From Desulfonauticus submarinus (GTDB taxonomy: Bacteria > Desulfobacterota > Desulfovibrionia > Desulfovibrionales > Desulfonatronovibrionaceae): a DNA stretch of 64,000 nucleotides. The number at the start of each line of letters is the position of its first letter. Positions within the stretch are counted from its first letter, which is position 1. Location: NCBI RefSeq assembly GCF_900104045.1, contig NZ_FNIN01000005.1:1-64000 (forward strand), in the 5' to 3' direction. The notes beneath the pieces are model-generated. The model searched no databases, was not told the DNA's origin, and saw nothing but the letters and a program-made list of their open reading frames with translations. Made by a program: the position numbers and the translations under genes. Shown here in pieces: positions 53,648 through 62,747 of this stretch.

Positions 53648-53712
53648 TGTCTTTGTGTCCTTAAAACACTAAGCATTGTCTTTACTGTTTATTTAAAGGA
53701 GAGGTTATCAAA

Positions 53713-54975
53713 ATGAGTATTCTAATTAAAGATGTTTTTCTAGAGGAAAAAAAAGTTGATATTTTAATTCAAGGTGAAATTATTCAAAAAATTGACTCTC
53801 AAATAGAGTGTAAAGTCAAGAAGGTTATAGATGGACAAAAGAAAGTAGCTTTGCCTACTTTTTTTAATGTCCATACTCATGCTGCTATGACTTTGCTTCG
53901 GGGTTATGCAGATGACCTAGAATTACATTCTTGGCTAAATGATTATATTTGGCCATTTGAACGAAAGCTCACTTATGAGGATGTTTATGTTGGCACTAAA
54001 CTAGCTTGTTTAGAAATGATAAAAACAGGCACTACCTTTTTTTGTGATATGTATTGGCATCCTTTGGCAGCTAAACAAGCAGTGGAGGAAATGGGGTTAA
54101 GAGCAGCTATTTCTACTGTCTTTGTAGATTTTGGAGATAATAAAAAAGCTAGTGAGTTTAAAAAAAGAACAGAGAAGTTTTTTACTGACAATAAAGATTC
54201 TGATTTAGTTCAATTTATCTTAGGGCCTCATGCTATTTATACTGTTTCAAAAGAATCTCTTATTTGGTTAAAAGATTTTGCTATAGAACATGATATTTTG
54301 ATTCATATACATTTAGCAGAGACAAAGAAAGAAGTGGAAGATTGTGTTAACGAGCATGGTCTTACGCCTGTTAACTACTTAGATTCAATTGGTTTTTTTG
54401 ATGCTAAAGTGTTAGCCGCGCATGGAGTTTGGGTAGGTTCAGAGGAAATTGAAATTTTAAAAAGAAAGAATGTTTGTATTGCTCATGTGCCTCTTTCTAA
54501 TATGAAACTTGCTTCAGGGATTTGTTCTTTTTATAAAATGTATAAAAATGGAATTTTAGCAGGTTTGGGCACAGATGGTTGTGCTTCTAATAATAACTTA
54601 GATATGTTTGAAGAAATGAAGTTTACTTCTCTTTTAGCTAAGGTAAATTCAATGGATCCTACCATTTTTAAAGCTAAAGAAATTTTTGATATTGCTACTT
54701 CTAATGGAGCTGATATATTTAATTTTAGAGCAGGCAGAATAAAAGAAGGTTTTTTGGCTGATTTAATGTTAGTAGATTTGGAAAATTTTTTAATGGTTCC
54801 TAACCACAATCTTTATTCCAATTTAGTTTATTCAGCTCAAGGTAGATGTGTAGATACAGTAATTTGCAATGGTAAAGTTCTTATGGAAAATAAAGTTGTT
54901 CCAGGAGAAAAAGAGATAATTGCTGAGGCAAAAGAGAGTGTGGCTAAAATTTTAGAAAGATTAAAGAAAAGTTAA
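53713..54975 (+). CDS. mtaD: 5-methylthioadenosine/S-adenosylhomocysteine deaminase
   Basis: A 420-residue amidohydrolase. It deaminates methylthioadenosine, S-adenosylhomocysteine or 5'-deoxyadenosine, all products of SAM chemistry. Metal ligands: NVHTHAAMTLLRG, HLAETKKEV, the HGVWV His and the GTDGCASNN Asp. The family GRIKEGFLADLMLVDL end is present. The many radical SAM enzymes encoded nearby (NrdG, LipA, MqnC, AmrS) release 5'-deoxyadenosine, which this enzyme could help salvage; that link is inference. It is followed by the cobalamin adenosyltransferase gene at 23 bp. Confidence 0.9.
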   Translation: MSILIKDVFLEEKKVDILIQGEIIQKIDSQIECKVKKVIDGQKKVALPTFFNVHTHAAMTLLRGYADDLELHSWLNDYIWPFERKLTYEDVYVGTKLACLEMIKTGTTFFCDMYWHPLAAKQAVEEMGLRAAISTVFVDFGDNKKASEFKKRTEKFFTDNKDSDLVQFILGPHAIYTVSKESLIWLKDFAIEHDILIHIHLAETKKEVEDCVNEHGLTPVNYLDSIGFFDAKVLAAHGVWVGSEEIEILKRKNVCIAHVPLSNMKLASGICSFYKMYKNGILAGLGTDGCASNNNLDMFEEMKFTSLLAKVNSMDPTIFKAKEIFDIATSNGADIFNFRAGRIKEGFLADLMLVDLENFLMVPNHNLYSNLVYSAQGRCVDTVICNGKVLMENKVVPGEKEIIAEAKESVAKILERLKKS

Positions 54976-54998
54976 TATAAAAATGGAGAAATTAAAAA

Positions 54999-55505
54999 AT
55001 GATTTTAGTGTATACAGGAAATGGAAAGGGAAAGACAAGTGCAGCAGTTGGGCAAGCTATAAGAGCTTATGGCCATGGATATAAAGTAGCTTTTTCTCAA
55101 TTTTTAAAGCGAGATGCGCAAGCAGGGGAACAAGTGGTTTTAAGAAAACTTTTAGATAAAAACTTTTTGGCAGGAGGGATAGGTTTTTTTAGAAATAATT
55201 CAAATTTTGACTTACATCGCAAAAAAGCTCTTTTAACTTTAGATTGGATTTGGACAAAAATAAAAAGTAATTTTTTTTTAGTTGTGGCAGATGAAATTTT
55301 ATATGCTTTGGGATTAAAATTGCTTTTAGAAGAAGAAATTAAGAATACTTTATTCTTAGCTAAAGATTGTGGAGTACATTTAGTGTTGACAGGTAGAGGC
55401 CTACCTAAGTTTATAGAGCAGGAAGCAGATTTAATTTCTGAAATAAAAGAGATTAAACACCCTTATTCAAAAGGCATAACTGCCAACAAAGGTATCGAAT
55501 TTTAA
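54999..55505 (+). CDS. cobO: Cob(I)yrinic acid a,c-diamide adenosyltransferase
   Basis: A 168-residue CobA/CobO/BtuR-type enzyme that adenosylates corrinoids. The P-loop YTGNGKGKTSAAVG near the start and VADEILYALGLKL (Walker B) then LTGRGLP later are the family signatures. It works on the cobalamin branch that starts at uroporphyrinogen III, to which the CobA-HemD enzyme at 3990 commits substrate. Confidence 0.92.
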   Translation: MILVYTGNGKGKTSAAVGQAIRAYGHGYKVAFSQFLKRDAQAGEQVVLRKLLDKNFLAGGIGFFRNNSNFDLHRKKALLTLDWIWTKIKSNFFLVVADEILYALGLKLLLEEEIKNTLFLAKDCGVHLVLTGRGLPKFIEQEADLISEIKEIKHPYSKGITANKGIEF

Positions 55506-55568
55506 AATATATCAAGTTTGGTAATGACTAGATAGTCTTAACTTTCAAATATTTTTAATTACAATGTG

Positions 55569-56579
55569 TTAGGCAAATACTCCTGCTATTTGAGTTTGAC
55601 AGTTTTTACATTTTCCTTGTTCTAGATTGTATTCTTGTATTTGGAACCCATATCTTTTTATTACTACTTTCTGACAATTAGGACAAAAGGTACTTTCAGT
55701 ATGGTGTCCTGGAAGATTGCCAATGTAGACATATTCTAAACCAGTTTCTTTACCTATTTCATATGCCTTTTCTAAGGTGGAGAGAGGAGTGGGAGGATTT
55801 GAAAGTTTATAGCTTGGATGATAACGAGAAATATGCCAAGGAACATCTTTACCTAAATGTTTTTTAATAAACGATGCAATTTGTTGGAGTTCTTTATTTG
55901 AATCATTTAATTTTGGAATAATTAAGGTAGTGATTTCCAACCACCATCCCATTTTTTTTATGGTTTCCAAGTTTTTTAAAATAGGTTTTAGATGGGCATC
56001 ACAATACTTTCTATAAAACTCTTCCTGAAATGATTTTAGATCAATGTTTGCCGCATCAATGTAATTTTTGAGTTCTTGTAAACAGGGTTGACTTTGAAAA
56101 CCATTACTCACTATAATATTTTTAAGATTTTTTTCTTTGCTTAAACGAGCTGTTTCTAAAACTAGTTCTAAAAAGATAGTGGGTTCTGAATAAGTATAAG
56201 AAATACTTTTTGCCTGATATTTGATAGCCATTTCAATTAATTCTTGAGAAGATATGTTTTGCCCTACAATAGCTTGTTTTAATTTGGGCGCCTGAGATAA
56301 GGCATGATTTTGGCAAAACACACAATCAAAATTACATCCCATAGTGCCTATAGAAAGTGTGGTGGTACCAGGTAGAAAATGGAAGAGAGGTTTTTTTTCT
56401 ACAGGATCTAAGTGGATTGCAGCGATTTTATCTTTAACAAGAGTATATAATCTTCCTTTATGGTTTATTCTAACCCCGCATTTTCCTGTTTGTTCTGGCT
56501 TTAAGTAACAAAAATGAGAGCATAGCTCACATTGTATATCCTGTCCTTTAATGGGTTTCCAAAGTATTGCAGGTTGCAT
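55569..56579 (-). CDS. amrS: AmmeMemoRadiSam-system radical SAM enzyme
   Basis: A 336-residue radical SAM protein. The radical SAM cluster is GCNFDCVFCQNH (Cys-x3-Cys-x2-Cys) near residue 84. N-terminal CELCSHFCYLKPEQTGKCG and the C-terminal CPNCQKVVIKR and CKNCQ pairs add further metal sites, as usual in AmrS. The substrate is not established. The other members of the system (AmmeCR1 and Memo proteins) are not in this window. It is convergent with cobO. Confidence 0.92.
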   Translation of the reverse strand: MQPAILWKPIKGQDIQCELCSHFCYLKPEQTGKCGVRINHKGRLYTLVKDKIAAIHLDPVEKKPLFHFLPGTTTLSIGTMGCNFDCVFCQNHALSQAPKLKQAIVGQNISSQELIEMAIKYQAKSISYTYSEPTIFLELVLETARLSKEKNLKNIIVSNGFQSQPCLQELKNYIDAANIDLKSFQEEFYRKYCDAHLKPILKNLETIKKMGWWLEITTLIIPKLNDSNKELQQIASFIKKHLGKDVPWHISRYHPSYKLSNPPTPLSTLEKAYEIGKETGLEYVYIGNLPGHHTESTFCPNCQKVVIKRYGFQIQEYNLEQGKCKNCQTQIAGVFA

Positions 56580-56779
56580 ATTAATTACCCCTTTTTTAGA
56601 ATTATTTGTTTAAGTATTCTGTTTTGATAAGCTTTTCAAGACTTATATTTTTAGAGGAGTATAAACTTTTTAAGCAAAAAAAAATTTCAATAATAATCCC
56701 TAATTTTTGTTATTGATATTTTATTTTTTTTTATTTATCTTTTAAATACTTGTGTCTTTTTGTAAAGGAGAGAATTAGG

Positions 56780-58096
56780 TTGCAAATATATACTCAAAAT
56801 TTCTCTAAAGGTAATATGTATTCAAAACTTTCTAGGGTTAATAAACGTTTTGGTATTATCTTATTTTTTCTTTGTTTTGTTTTAGGATTTATTGTGTATT
56901 TGGGATATGATAATTCAGAGATAAAAGCGAGTGTTAGTTCTTCAAAAGTTCGGTCATATTTTCCATTCAAGAATATATTCAGACCTAAAATAAATATTCA
57001 AGAAGCAACAATTCAACCAGGAGATACTATTGTAGAAATTTTATCAGAATATTTATCTTCTTTTGAGATATATTCTCTTCTGCATAAGGCAGAGAAAATT
57101 TATCCATTAAATAAAATAGTAGTTGGGCATAAATATAAACTTATTTTTGTGCAGGACAGATTAAGAGCGTTAGAATATGAAATAGATGATAAAAATGTGC
57201 TTGGTGTAGTTATTAGTAGTCAAGGAGAATATAAAGTATATGTTAAAAAAATTCATTATAATATAAAAAAAGTTTTAGTTGCAGGACAAATTGAAGGGAG
57301 TTTATTTGAGGCTGTTCAAAGCTGTGGAGAAAAGTCGTCTTTGGCTATTAATTTAGCAAATATATTTGGCTGGGATATTGATTTTTTAAGAGATATTAGG
57401 ACTGGAGATAGGTTTTATGTATTAGTAGAAAAAAGATTCAGGCATGGAGAGTTTGTGGGTTATGGTCATATTTTAGCTGCAAGATTTGTTAACAAGGGTA
57501 AAAGTTTTTATGCTTTTTTATATAAAGGGAAAGATGGTAGGTATGATTATTTTGATCTTGAAGGCAAATCGTTACGTAAAACTTTTTTAAAAGCACCTTT
57601 GTCTTTTACTCGTATTTCTTCTGGGTATAGTCTACATAGATATCATCCTATTTTACATGTTATTCGTCCTCACCGAGGAATTGATTATGCTGCACCTTTA
57701 GGAACACCTATTAAAACAGTGGCAGATGGTATTATAATTGCAAAGGGTAGAACTAAGGCAGCTGGAAACTATGTAAAGATTAGACATAAAAATGGCTATG
57801 AGACAATTTATAACCATATGTGTAGATTTGCAAAAGGGATACGCAAAGGGAAAAGAGTATATCAAGGACAGGTTATTGGATATGTAGGACAAACAGGTTA
57901 TGCTACTGGGCCACATTTGGATTTTAGAATGAAGAGATATGGTAGATTTATTAATCCTCTTAAAGTAAAATCAGACTTTGCTTATCCTATTCCTAAGAAA
58001 GAAATTAGTGATTATAAACTTTACATTTCCCAATATCTATCTATTTTATCACCACAATATGCCAAATCCACCTCAAATAATGAAATTACTCCTTAA
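56780..58096 (+). CDS. M23 family peptidoglycan endopeptidase
   Basis: A 438-residue protein with a membrane anchor or signal segment at about residues 23-43 and a periplasmic body. Residues about 65-150 look like an OapA/LysM-like peptidoglycan-binding region (QPGDTIVEILSEYL). The M23 domain (about 300-410) has its zinc ligands in PHRGIDYAAPLGTP and GPHLDFRM, plus the IYNHM His. This layout resembles MepM/Csd3-type DD-endopeptidases that cut cross-links. I chose TTG 56780 because AAAGGAGAG precedes it; the frame is open to TTG 56750 but lacks a ribosome site there. Confidence 0.9.
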   Translation: MQIYTQNFSKGNMYSKLSRVNKRFGIILFFLCFVLGFIVYLGYDNSEIKASVSSSKVRSYFPFKNIFRPKINIQEATIQPGDTIVEILSEYLSSFEIYSLLHKAEKIYPLNKIVVGHKYKLIFVQDRLRALEYEIDDKNVLGVVISSQGEYKVYVKKIHYNIKKVLVAGQIEGSLFEAVQSCGEKSSLAINLANIFGWDIDFLRDIRTGDRFYVLVEKRFRHGEFVGYGHILAARFVNKGKSFYAFLYKGKDGRYDYFDLEGKSLRKTFLKAPLSFTRISSGYSLHRYHPILHVIRPHRGIDYAAPLGTPIKTVADGIIIAKGRTKAAGNYVKIRHKNGYETIYNHMCRFAKGIRKGKRVYQGQVIGYVGQTGYATGPHLDFRMKRYGRFINPLKVKSDFAYPIPKKEISDYKLYISQYLSILSPQYAKSTSNNEITP

Positions 58097-58393
58097 ACTC
58101 TTTCTATAAAAAGCTTGGAGTAAAGAGTATTAGCAAATAGAATCATTATATATGATATATTAGAAAGCGTATTTTTTTAAAAATAGTTATAGCATCATAT
58201 CAACAATAGAATAAATAAAGTCTAAACAAGAGCAAAATCTAGTTAAAATGATTTTGAAAATTTTTTTGTTTTTGTGAATAGTGTCTTTTCTAATCACAAG
58301 TTAAATAATTAATAAATTAGCAAAGTTAGCAGATTGAATTAAATATTTTTATTTATTGTGATTAAAAAAACAAATAAAAAATAAAAAACTAGG

Positions 58394-58422
58394 TTGACTT
58401 TTTTTATAATAATGAGTGATTA
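58394..58422 (+). promoter_or_regulatory. Candidate promoter for the respiratory operon
   Basis: TTGACT at 58394-58399 with a TGATTA or GATTAT -10 at 58417-58423. It is about 60-80 bp before the first gene. Hairpin AAGGCC/GGCCTT lies between. Confidence 0.4.
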
Positions 58423-58435
58423 TAACTCCTAAACT

Positions 58436-58455
58436 AAGGCCGTAAGTTTGGCCTT
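58436..58455 (+). promoter_or_regulatory. Leader hairpin AAGGCC-N8-GGCCTT
   Basis: A 6-bp perfect stem in the untranslated leader, 25 bp before the first gene. It is G+C-rich in a very AT-rich context, has no T tract, and could stabilise the RNA or be an operator. Confidence 0.35.
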
Positions 58456-58480
58456 CCTAATTTGAACTAAGGAGGAGGAT

Positions 58481-59386
58481 ATGGCTCGCTTAAGCAGAAG
58501 AGGCTTTTTGGCCTGTTTGGGAGCAGCTGGTAGCAGCGTTGCCTTGCCCAAAAAGGCCTCGGCTTGGAAATCGAGGGCTCCTTCAGACCCTTTTGGCTGT
58601 TTGGTTGATGTAACAAGATGTATTGGTTGTAGAAAATGTGAACAAGCCTGTAATGAGGTAAATCATCTTCCTAAACCAGATAAAAGTTTTGAAGATAAAA
58701 CAGTTTTTGATGAGAAACGTCGTCCTAATGCGGAAGAGTTTACTGTAGTTAATAGATATTTTACTGGTAGGTTGCAAGATAAAGAAGGCAATCTTTTACC
58801 TACATATGTGAAAGTTCAGTGCATGCATTGTCAAGATCCTGCGTGTGCTTCTGCTTGTATTACTGGAGCTTTAAGCAAAAAGGAAAACGGTGCAGTGTAT
58901 TATGATGTAAAAAAATGTATTGGTTGTAGATACTGTATGGTAGCTTGTCCTTTTGAGATTCCTGCTTATGAATATTTTGATCCTTTAACTCCTAGGGTAA
59001 GAAAATGTACATTTTGTTTTGAGAGAATTTCTAAAGAAGGAGGAAAACCAGGATGTGCTTCTGTTTGTCCTACTGAAGCATTGACTTTTGGTAAGAGGAG
59101 CGAATTATTAGCCTTAGCTAAAAAAAGAATTAAAGAAAATCCAGGACGATATATAGATCATATTTATGGTGAGTATGAAGCAGGAGGAACGTGTTGGCTT
59201 TATATTTCTGGTGAACCTATGGAAAATCTTGGCCTTCCTCCAGTTCCCAATAGACCTTTGCCAAAACTTACAGAAACCATTCAGTCTGGTTTATTTAGTT
59301 ATTTGTGGTCACCAATAGTTTTATTTGGGGTTTTAGGTGGAATTATGGCTGCAAAAAAACGCAAGGAGGAAGGTCATGAAGAATAA
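58481..59386 (+). CDS. HybA-like Tat-exported iron-sulfur protein
   Basis: A 301-residue electron-transfer subunit. The twin-arginine signal is [14 protein letters not shown]. Four ferredoxin-type clusters are visible: [35 protein letters not shown] and [13 protein letters not shown] with CASVC. A C-terminal membrane helix (about 271-293) holds it to the outer face of the inner membrane, as in HybA. It passes electrons from the membrane quinol-binding partner encoded next to the periplasmic cytochrome encoded third. Confidence 0.92.
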   Translation: MARLSRRGFLACLGAAGSSVALPKKASAWKSRAPSDPFGCLVDVTRCIGCRKCEQACNEVNHLPKPDKSFEDKTVFDEKRRPNAEEFTVVNRYFTGRLQDKEGNLLPTYVKVQCMHCQDPACASACITGALSKKENGAVYYDVKKCIGCRYCMVACPFEIPAYEYFDPLTPRVRKCTFCFERISKEGGKPGCASVCPTEALTFGKRSELLALAKKRIKENPGRYIDHIYGEYEAGGTCWLYISGEPMENLGLPPVPNRPLPKLTETIQSGLFSYLWSPIVLFGVLGGIMAAKKRKEEGHEE

Positions 59387-60539
59387 ACCTCGTCCTCTAG
59401 ATGTGCCTTTTTGGACTCCTGGTATAATTGTAGCGTTTATTTTAATGCTAGCTGGGATAGTATCTTTATTAGCTAGGTATACAGGAGGTTTAGGTTATGT
59501 TACTAATCTAACTAATAGTTATCCTTGGGGAATTTGGATAGGAATAGATGTGGCTTCTGGTGTTGCTTTGGCTGCTGGAGGATTTACCACTGCATTTTTA
59601 GCTCATATTTTAGGAAAAGAGTTTTACGAACCAGTTACTAGGCCAGCTTTGCTTACAGCAGCGTTGGGATATACTTTTGTTGCCCTGGGAGTTTTTGTGG
59701 ATATTGGGCGGTCTTGGGCTATTTGGAAGCCTATTGTGTTTCAGAATCATACTTCTGCTTTGTTTGAAGTTGCTATGTGTGTAATGACTTATTTAAGTGT
59801 GCTTTGGATAGAATTTATTCCTATAGTAGCAGAGCGATATGGAGATAAATGTTCTCTTTTAAGAGCATTGAATAATTCGTTAAATAAATTTATGTGGATA
59901 TTTATTATTTTAGGAGTTGTGCTTTCCTGTATGCACCAGTCTAGTTTAGGTACTCTTTTACTAATTGCACCAACAAAGCTTTCTTATTTATGGTATACGC
60001 CGATACTGCCATTATTGTTTTTAACCTCTGCGTTTGCAGTAGGTTATCCCATGGTAGTAGTAGAAACTACTATTGCTACAACATCTCTTAAGCTTTCTTC
60101 TGAAATGGATGTCTTAAGTCGCTTATCTAAAATAGTTATACTGTTGTTAGGTATATATATGGCTCTAAAATTGGGAGATTTGATCTACAGGGGTGTTTTT
60201 TTCGACATGTTTAAAGGAACAGGGCAAAGTAATGCCCTTTTAGTTGAGGTTTTATTTGGTGTGGTAATCCCTTGGTTTATGTTGTTATTCTCTAAGGTAC
60301 GCAATTCTAGAAGACTGTTATTTAGTGCTAATTTGCTGATAGTGTTAGGCGTGCTTTTAAATAGGGTAAATGTTTTTATTACAGGCTTTAAACCTTATTT
60401 TGCTCGCACAGCGTATTATCCTTCTGTTGGAGAGATTTTGGTAACAGTTGGTTTTGTAGCGGCTATTTTCTTTTTATATAGGTTATTTGTAACATTGTTT
60501 CCTGTAATTTCTGCTCCAAAGCTAGGAGGTCAAAGATGA
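59376..60539 (+). CDS. HybB/NrfD-like quinol-binding membrane protein
   Basis: A 387-residue membrane protein of the NrfD/PsrC superfamily, HybB group, with about ten transmembrane segments and the [18 protein letters not shown] motif. Such proteins oxidise menaquinol without haem and hand electrons to the Fe-S partner. I placed the start at ATG 59376 because AAGGAGG precedes it; the frame is open to 59337. It overlaps the HybA-like gene by 11 bases and the cytochrome gene by 4 (ATGA), so all three are translationally coupled. Confidence 0.92.
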   Translation: MKNKPRPLDVPFWTPGIIVAFILMLAGIVSLLARYTGGLGYVTNLTNSYPWGIWIGIDVASGVALAAGGFTTAFLAHILGKEFYEPVTRPALLTAALGYTFVALGVFVDIGRSWAIWKPIVFQNHTSALFEVAMCVMTYLSVLWIEFIPIVAERYGDKCSLLRALNNSLNKFMWIFIILGVVLSCMHQSSLGTLLLIAPTKLSYLWYTPILPLLFLTSAFAVGYPMVVVETTIATTSLKLSSEMDVLSRLSKIVILLLGIYMALKLGDLIYRGVFFDMFKGTGQSNALLVEVLFGVVIPWFMLLFSKVRNSRRLLFSANLLIVLGVLLNRVNVFITGFKPYFARTAYYPSVGEILVTVGFVAAIFFLYRLFVTLFPVISAPKLGGQR

Positions 60540-62662
60540 GAAAATATGGATTTACCCTGTTTGGGGGGGTAATAATAGTAATGTTGATGACTTCGCTCTG
60601 TTTTGGAGCGACAAGTTCAGCACCAGCTAAGATCAGAAAAGATTACCATCCAAAACCAGCAGGTTGGGTGGCAAAAGATCATGTAGAGGCCTTAAAAAGG
60701 GCTGCCAAAAAGTATCCTTTTGTGGAAAAGGTTTTTAAAGAAGATTTAATTTTGCGAGAACAGCGTTTTCATAAAAAAGGAATAGGATTAAAGGATTTAA
60801 AACATACTTATATGATACTGAATAGTAAATTAGTAAATACTTATGAAGATAAGTATGGTCCTGTAAAATTTATGCACGGCACCCATGCTAGAACAGTAAA
60901 AGGTAATTGTGCTATTTGTCATCATTATAGTCCTGCTGATGCTCCTGATAAAATTTTGCCTTGTAGGTCTTGTCATAAACAGGCTTTTAATTCAAAGTAT
61001 CCAGAACGATTAGGGTTAAAGGCAGCTTATCATCAAAGATGTATAGGCTGTCATAAAAATATGAAACGCGGCCCTATTGGTTGTAAAACCTGTCATTTAA
61101 AAAATGTCCCAGATCATAAAAAAATTGTGAAATTACCTAAAAATCCTACTCCATTTCAGGTTACCAAGGAGTGTTTAAGGTGTCATGAAGATGCAGGTAG
61201 AGAGATGTTAACTACAGCGCATTGGTTATGGAGAGGACCATCTCCTTATACTGTAAATCACAGGAAATGTATTCATCATGGTAAGGGCACAGATGTGCTC
61301 AACAATGACTGAATATCCATTATCAGCAACGAGGCTCGTTGCACAAGTTGTCATGCTGGATATGGTTGGAAAGATTCTACTTTTGATTTTAAAGATATGA
61401 GTAAGATAGATTGTCTTATTTGTCATGATAGGACAGGTAGTTATAAAAAAGCTCCTCCTAAGGCAGGCATGCCAGATCCAAAAGTTGATTTAGTGTATGT
61501 TGCTCAAAATGTAGGGCAACCTACGCGTAAAAATTGTGGATATTGTCATTTTAGTGGAGGTGGAGGTGATGCAGTAAAGCATGCTGATTTAAATTCCGCA
61601 CTGTTTTGGCCTAAGAGAACTTGTGATGTTCATATGGGGGGATATGGATTTGAATGTATAGACTGTCATCGAACACGACAGCATAAGATCTCAGGACGAA
61701 GTATGTCTGCGCCTGTGGCAGAAGGTGGATTTAGCTGTGAAGATTGTCACTCCAAAAATCCGCATTATGGTAATAACCTTTTGGATCATCATTTAAATAA
61801 ACATTGTGAGACTATTGCATGTAATACATGTCATTCTCCGGTTTATTCTAAATGTGTACCTACTAAAGTGTGGTGGGATTGGTCTACTGCAGGAAATAAA
61901 AAACGAGGAGTTGAAAAAGGTAAATATGGAAAACCAGTTTATCATTTTAAAAAGGGAAGCTTTAGATGGAAAGAGTCTGCTAAACCAGAGTATGCTTGGT
62001 TTAATGGATATGTAAAGCGTATGTTTTTTGGCGATAAAATAGATCCTCGGGCTAAAGGTTTTACAGATAATGATAATTTGACTTTTGAGCAAAAGCAAAA
62101 GCTTGTATTCACTAATATTATTCAACCTGTAGGATCAATAAATGATCCTAACTCTAAAATTACGCCCTTTAAGGTAATGCGGGGTATTCAAGGTGCAGAT
62201 GCAGAATATAGATATTTGCTTGTTCCTCATTTGTTCCCTTATAATAAGGAAGATAAAACAGCATATTGGAAGTCTTTTGATTGGCATAAGAGTTTTGCTG
62301 AAGGTATGAAAAAAGCTGGCTTAAAGTATAGCGGTAAATATATTTGGGTGGGCACAAAAATGTATTGGCGAATAGAGCATGAAGTAATGCCAAAAGAGTT
62401 TGCTCTTTCTTGTGTCCAGTGTCATGAGAGTTTAAAAGGTGAGCGCACTTGTGATAGATGCCATCAGGATAATAGAAATGTTGATTTTAAAAAATTAGCT
62501 TTTAAGGGAACAGATTTTAAATATATGCATATGCAAGGAAGAGATGTAAAGGATCTTATAGGTCAAACTGATTATATTAATTTTAAGGCTCTTGGCTATA
62601 AAGGAGATCCTATTATTTATGGAGGAAGGTTCAAAAAGTTGCCTTTGGGATATAAAAAATAG
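60536..62662 (+). CDS. 13-haem c-type cytochrome: c3-like domain plus octahaem tetrathionate-reductase-like domain; probable selenoprotein (UGA at 61310-61312 read as Sec)
   Basis: A 708-residue periplasmic protein if the in-frame TGA (codon 259) is read through. The signal peptide ends LCFGA. Four CxxCH motifs at residues 125-187 follow a class III (c3) spacing with CAICHH. Then come CLRCH (213), CTSCH (269), CLICH (293), CGYCH (334), CIDCH (374), CEDCH (401), CNTCH (429), CVQCH (626), and one extra CDRCH (639). The segments CTSCHAGYGWKD and CDVHMGGYGFECIDCH match the octahaem tetrathionate reductase family. Read in one frame the protein has no other stop. Homologues, as I remember them, read NNFCIS where this reads NND-U-IS, so the TGA replaces a conserved Cys. 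A SECIS-like hairpin follows at 61326-61342. Alternatives are a recent nonsense mutation or a sequencing error. Likely terminal reductase for a sulfur, selenium or nitrogen compound. Confidence 0.85.
61310..61342 (+). promoter_or_regulatory. UGA codon with candidate bacterial SECIS hairpin
   Basis: The TGA (61310-61312) is followed after 13 bases by a perfect 7-bp stem, GCAACGA with TCGTTGC (61326-61332 and 61336-61342), closing a 3-base apical loop GGC. The loop begins 20 bases after the TGA and opens with G. Both features fall within the published general bacterial SECIS model (loop 16-37 bases from UGA, G in the first two loop positions). The 8-bp inverted repeat is G+C-rich for this genome. 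Confidence 0.7.
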
Positions 62663-62683
62663 GCATGTATAAACTACTTACAG

Positions 62684-62715
62684 CAAGGGGAAAGTTATAC
62701 TTTCCCCTTGTTTCT
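62684..62715 (+). terminator. Rho-independent terminator after the cytochrome gene
   Basis: An 11-bp perfect stem (62684-62694 with 62700-62710), TTATA loop, then TTTCTT. It ends the three-gene operon. Confidence 0.88.
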
Positions 62716-62747
62716 TAAACAAGAAGTAAAATCAGATTGATTATAGT

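Larger units (their letters stand above)
53354..53712. other. 359-bp divergent regulatory region of the pilus locus and mtaD
   Basis: No coding frame. From left to right it holds the pilin leader, a sigma-54 promoter facing left (53397-53412), a featureless 130 bp, two palindromes (53546-53581) and a sigma-70-type promoter facing right (53616-53647). Confidence 0.8.
58097..58480. other. 384-bp AT-rich intergenic region, no gene
   Basis: No coding frame. The right end holds a candidate promoter (58394) and a leader hairpin for the hyb-like respiratory operon. The left end may hold a weak terminator-like AT hairpin (ACTCTTT/AAAGAGT, 58098-58133). Confidence 0.6.

Noticed and set aside
61310-61312. 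Reading the cytochrome as two genes, 60536-61312 and 61397-62662
   Set aside because: The second frame would start inside a haem segment, with no ribosome site, no signal peptide, and 28 codons of conserved family sequence (including CTSCH) lost between the two. Continuous reading through TGA explains all of it.
60536-62662. Pseudogene by nonsense mutation
   Set aside because: All other haem motifs and the operon overlaps are intact and the TGA is followed by a SECIS-like hairpin. It remains possible and is listed as a refuting outcome, but it is not the simplest reading.
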